Below, in pieces: positions 63,287 through 64,000 of a DNA stretch of 64,000 nt. A program made the position numbers and the translations under genes. The notes beneath the pieces were generated by a model, which worked only from the letters and a program-made list of their open reading frames with translations, had not been told where the DNA came from and made no database searches. The first letter of the stretch is position 1, and each line of letters starts with the position of its first letter. This stretch comes from Methylophaga sp. 42_25_T18 (GTDB lineage Bacteria; Pseudomonadota; Gammaproteobacteria; Nitrosococcales; Methylophagaceae), in assembly GCA_002163085.1 (NCBI GenBank), contig MAAJ01000006.1:1-64000 (forward strand), read 5' to 3'.

Positions 63287-64000
63287 CAGAAGCCTCCCTG
63301 TTGTTTATACTGTTGATAAAGAACATCTATTTTTTTCCAAACTTCGCCGGGCTTGCCTGAACTGACAGCAACGCCATCCAACGTTGTGACCGGCAATACT
63401 TCTTTAGTTGAACTGCTCACCCAAATCTCATCAGCATCACGTAATTGCTGCTCAGTCACAGCTTGTTCTTTTACAGTAATATTTGCTGACGCTGCAAGTT
63501 CAAGGATTAACTCACGAGTAATCCCCGGCAATACTTTTTCATCTTTCGGTGCAGTATAAATCTTGCCATCAATAACTGCATAGGCATTACTGGCCGAACC
63601 TTCGGTCAAATAACCATCTCGAATCAATAATGCTTCTTGGGCGCCGACATCTTGTGCCTGCTGTTTTAACAAGCTATTCGGCAACAAAGTAATGGCTTTA
63701 ATATGACAATTTTGCCAGCGAATATCTGGTACGGTAATAGCAGCAATGCCTTTACTTTTATAATCTTCAGGTACTGCTTGTAACGGGTTACTCATCGCAA
63801 AAGCGGTTGGTTCAACGCCTTCAGGAAATACATGATCACGAGGAGCAACGCCTCGTGTTACCTGTAAATATACCGATTGATCACCCCCACCATTACGTTC
63901 AATCAACTGCTCGATCATGGTCCGCCACTGTGAACCCGATAGCGGATTTGTCATTCTGACAGCATCAAGACTACGTTGCAGGCGGTTTAAATGACTTTCT
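63286..64000 (-). CDS. D-amino-acid aminotransferase, C-terminal part (cut by right edge)
   Basis: The frame stays open past the internal Met at 63954 to the window end: ESHLNRLQRSLDAVRMTNPL reads straight through, so the true start lies outside. Visible are about 238 residues of a class IV PLP aminotransferase, with LIRDGYLTEGSASNAYAV, LPGITRELILELA and EIWVSSSTKEVLPVT. The catalytic Lys region upstream is partly missing. Full-length relatives have about 285 residues. It makes D-Ala/D-Glu for peptidoglycan in the family. Overlaps ybeD. Confidence 0.9.
   Translation of the reverse strand, partial: ESHLNRLQRSLDAVRMTNPLSGSQWRTMIEQLIERNGGGDQSVYLQVTRGVAPRDHVFPEGVEPTAFAMSNPLQAVPEDYKSKGIAAITVPDIRWQNCHIKAITLLPNSLLKQQAQDVGAQEALLIRDGYLTEGSASNAYAVIDGKIYTAPKDEKVLPGITRELILELAASANITVKEQAVTEQQLRDADEIWVSSSTKEVLPVTTLDGVAVSSGKPGEVWKKIDVLYQQYKQQGGF

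Overview
The window looks like a chromosomal segment from a gammaproteobacterium. Supporting genes are recBCD, the efp/epmA/epmB set, a dat-ybeD-lipB-lipA run, hslO-htpG, ubiK, ppnP, yaaA and thpR. The base composition leans towards A+T. Two sulfide-oxidising flavoproteins (an SQR and a Tat-exported FCSD-type protein), a short citrate synthase and a trace of a PEP-CTERM-like sorting tag would suit a marine relative of Methylophaga/Piscirickettsiaceae. That placement is an impression, not a result. I saw no rRNA, tRNA, CRISPR array or intact insertion sequence.

Layout. 1-2.2 kb: the 5' part of a LapA-like adhesin gene running off the left edge, then gene debris (PEP-CTERM-like tail, possible IS3-family tail, 5' stub of comM). 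2.2-6 kb: ppnP, ubiK with its last codons copied in tandem, and a large hybrid sensor kinase. 6-14.6 kb: recC-recB-recD operon. 14.7-25.9 kb: accessory region with an orphan lipoprotein, two nearly identical YHS-domain genes flanking a GGDEF gene and two small-molecule/unknown genes, a second GGDEF protein, a gamma-type carbonic anhydrase, a periplasmic binding protein and an LCAT-like lipase. Several borders carry short GGGGTCAG-type footprints. 26-33 kb: RoxA-like dihaem cytochrome, then a junction where an acyltransferase gene and a second LapA-like adhesin gene have both lost their 3' ends and run into each other, then a DUF2235 hydrolase with a tandemly duplicated small downstream gene. 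33-45 kb: sqr, hslO, htpG, an RND efflux pump with a divergent TetR repressor, DUF5610, a DNase-I-fold hydrolase and a CDP-alcohol phosphatidyltransferase. 45-54 kb: thpR, yaaA, an SRPBCC protein, a CHASE hybrid kinase divergent from a LuxR-type response regulator that is coupled to TRAP genes dctQM (no dctP), and small unknowns including a pentapeptide-repeat potassium channel. 54-64 kb: DUF503, the EF-P modification cluster, citrate synthase, a PilZ protein, an FCSD-like flavoprotein, lipA, lipB, DUF493 and a D-amino-acid aminotransferase cut by the right edge.

How the genes fit together. Two diguanylate cyclases with I-sites, a PilZ receptor and two adhesins with a LapG-type TAAG site all point to c-di-GMP-controlled attachment, although no LapD, LapG or type I exporter is present here. 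Both adhesin genes share an exact 13-bp upstream motif, suggesting one common regulator. One adhesin has been truncated by an apparent deletion. The accessory region shows repeated small duplications and scars.
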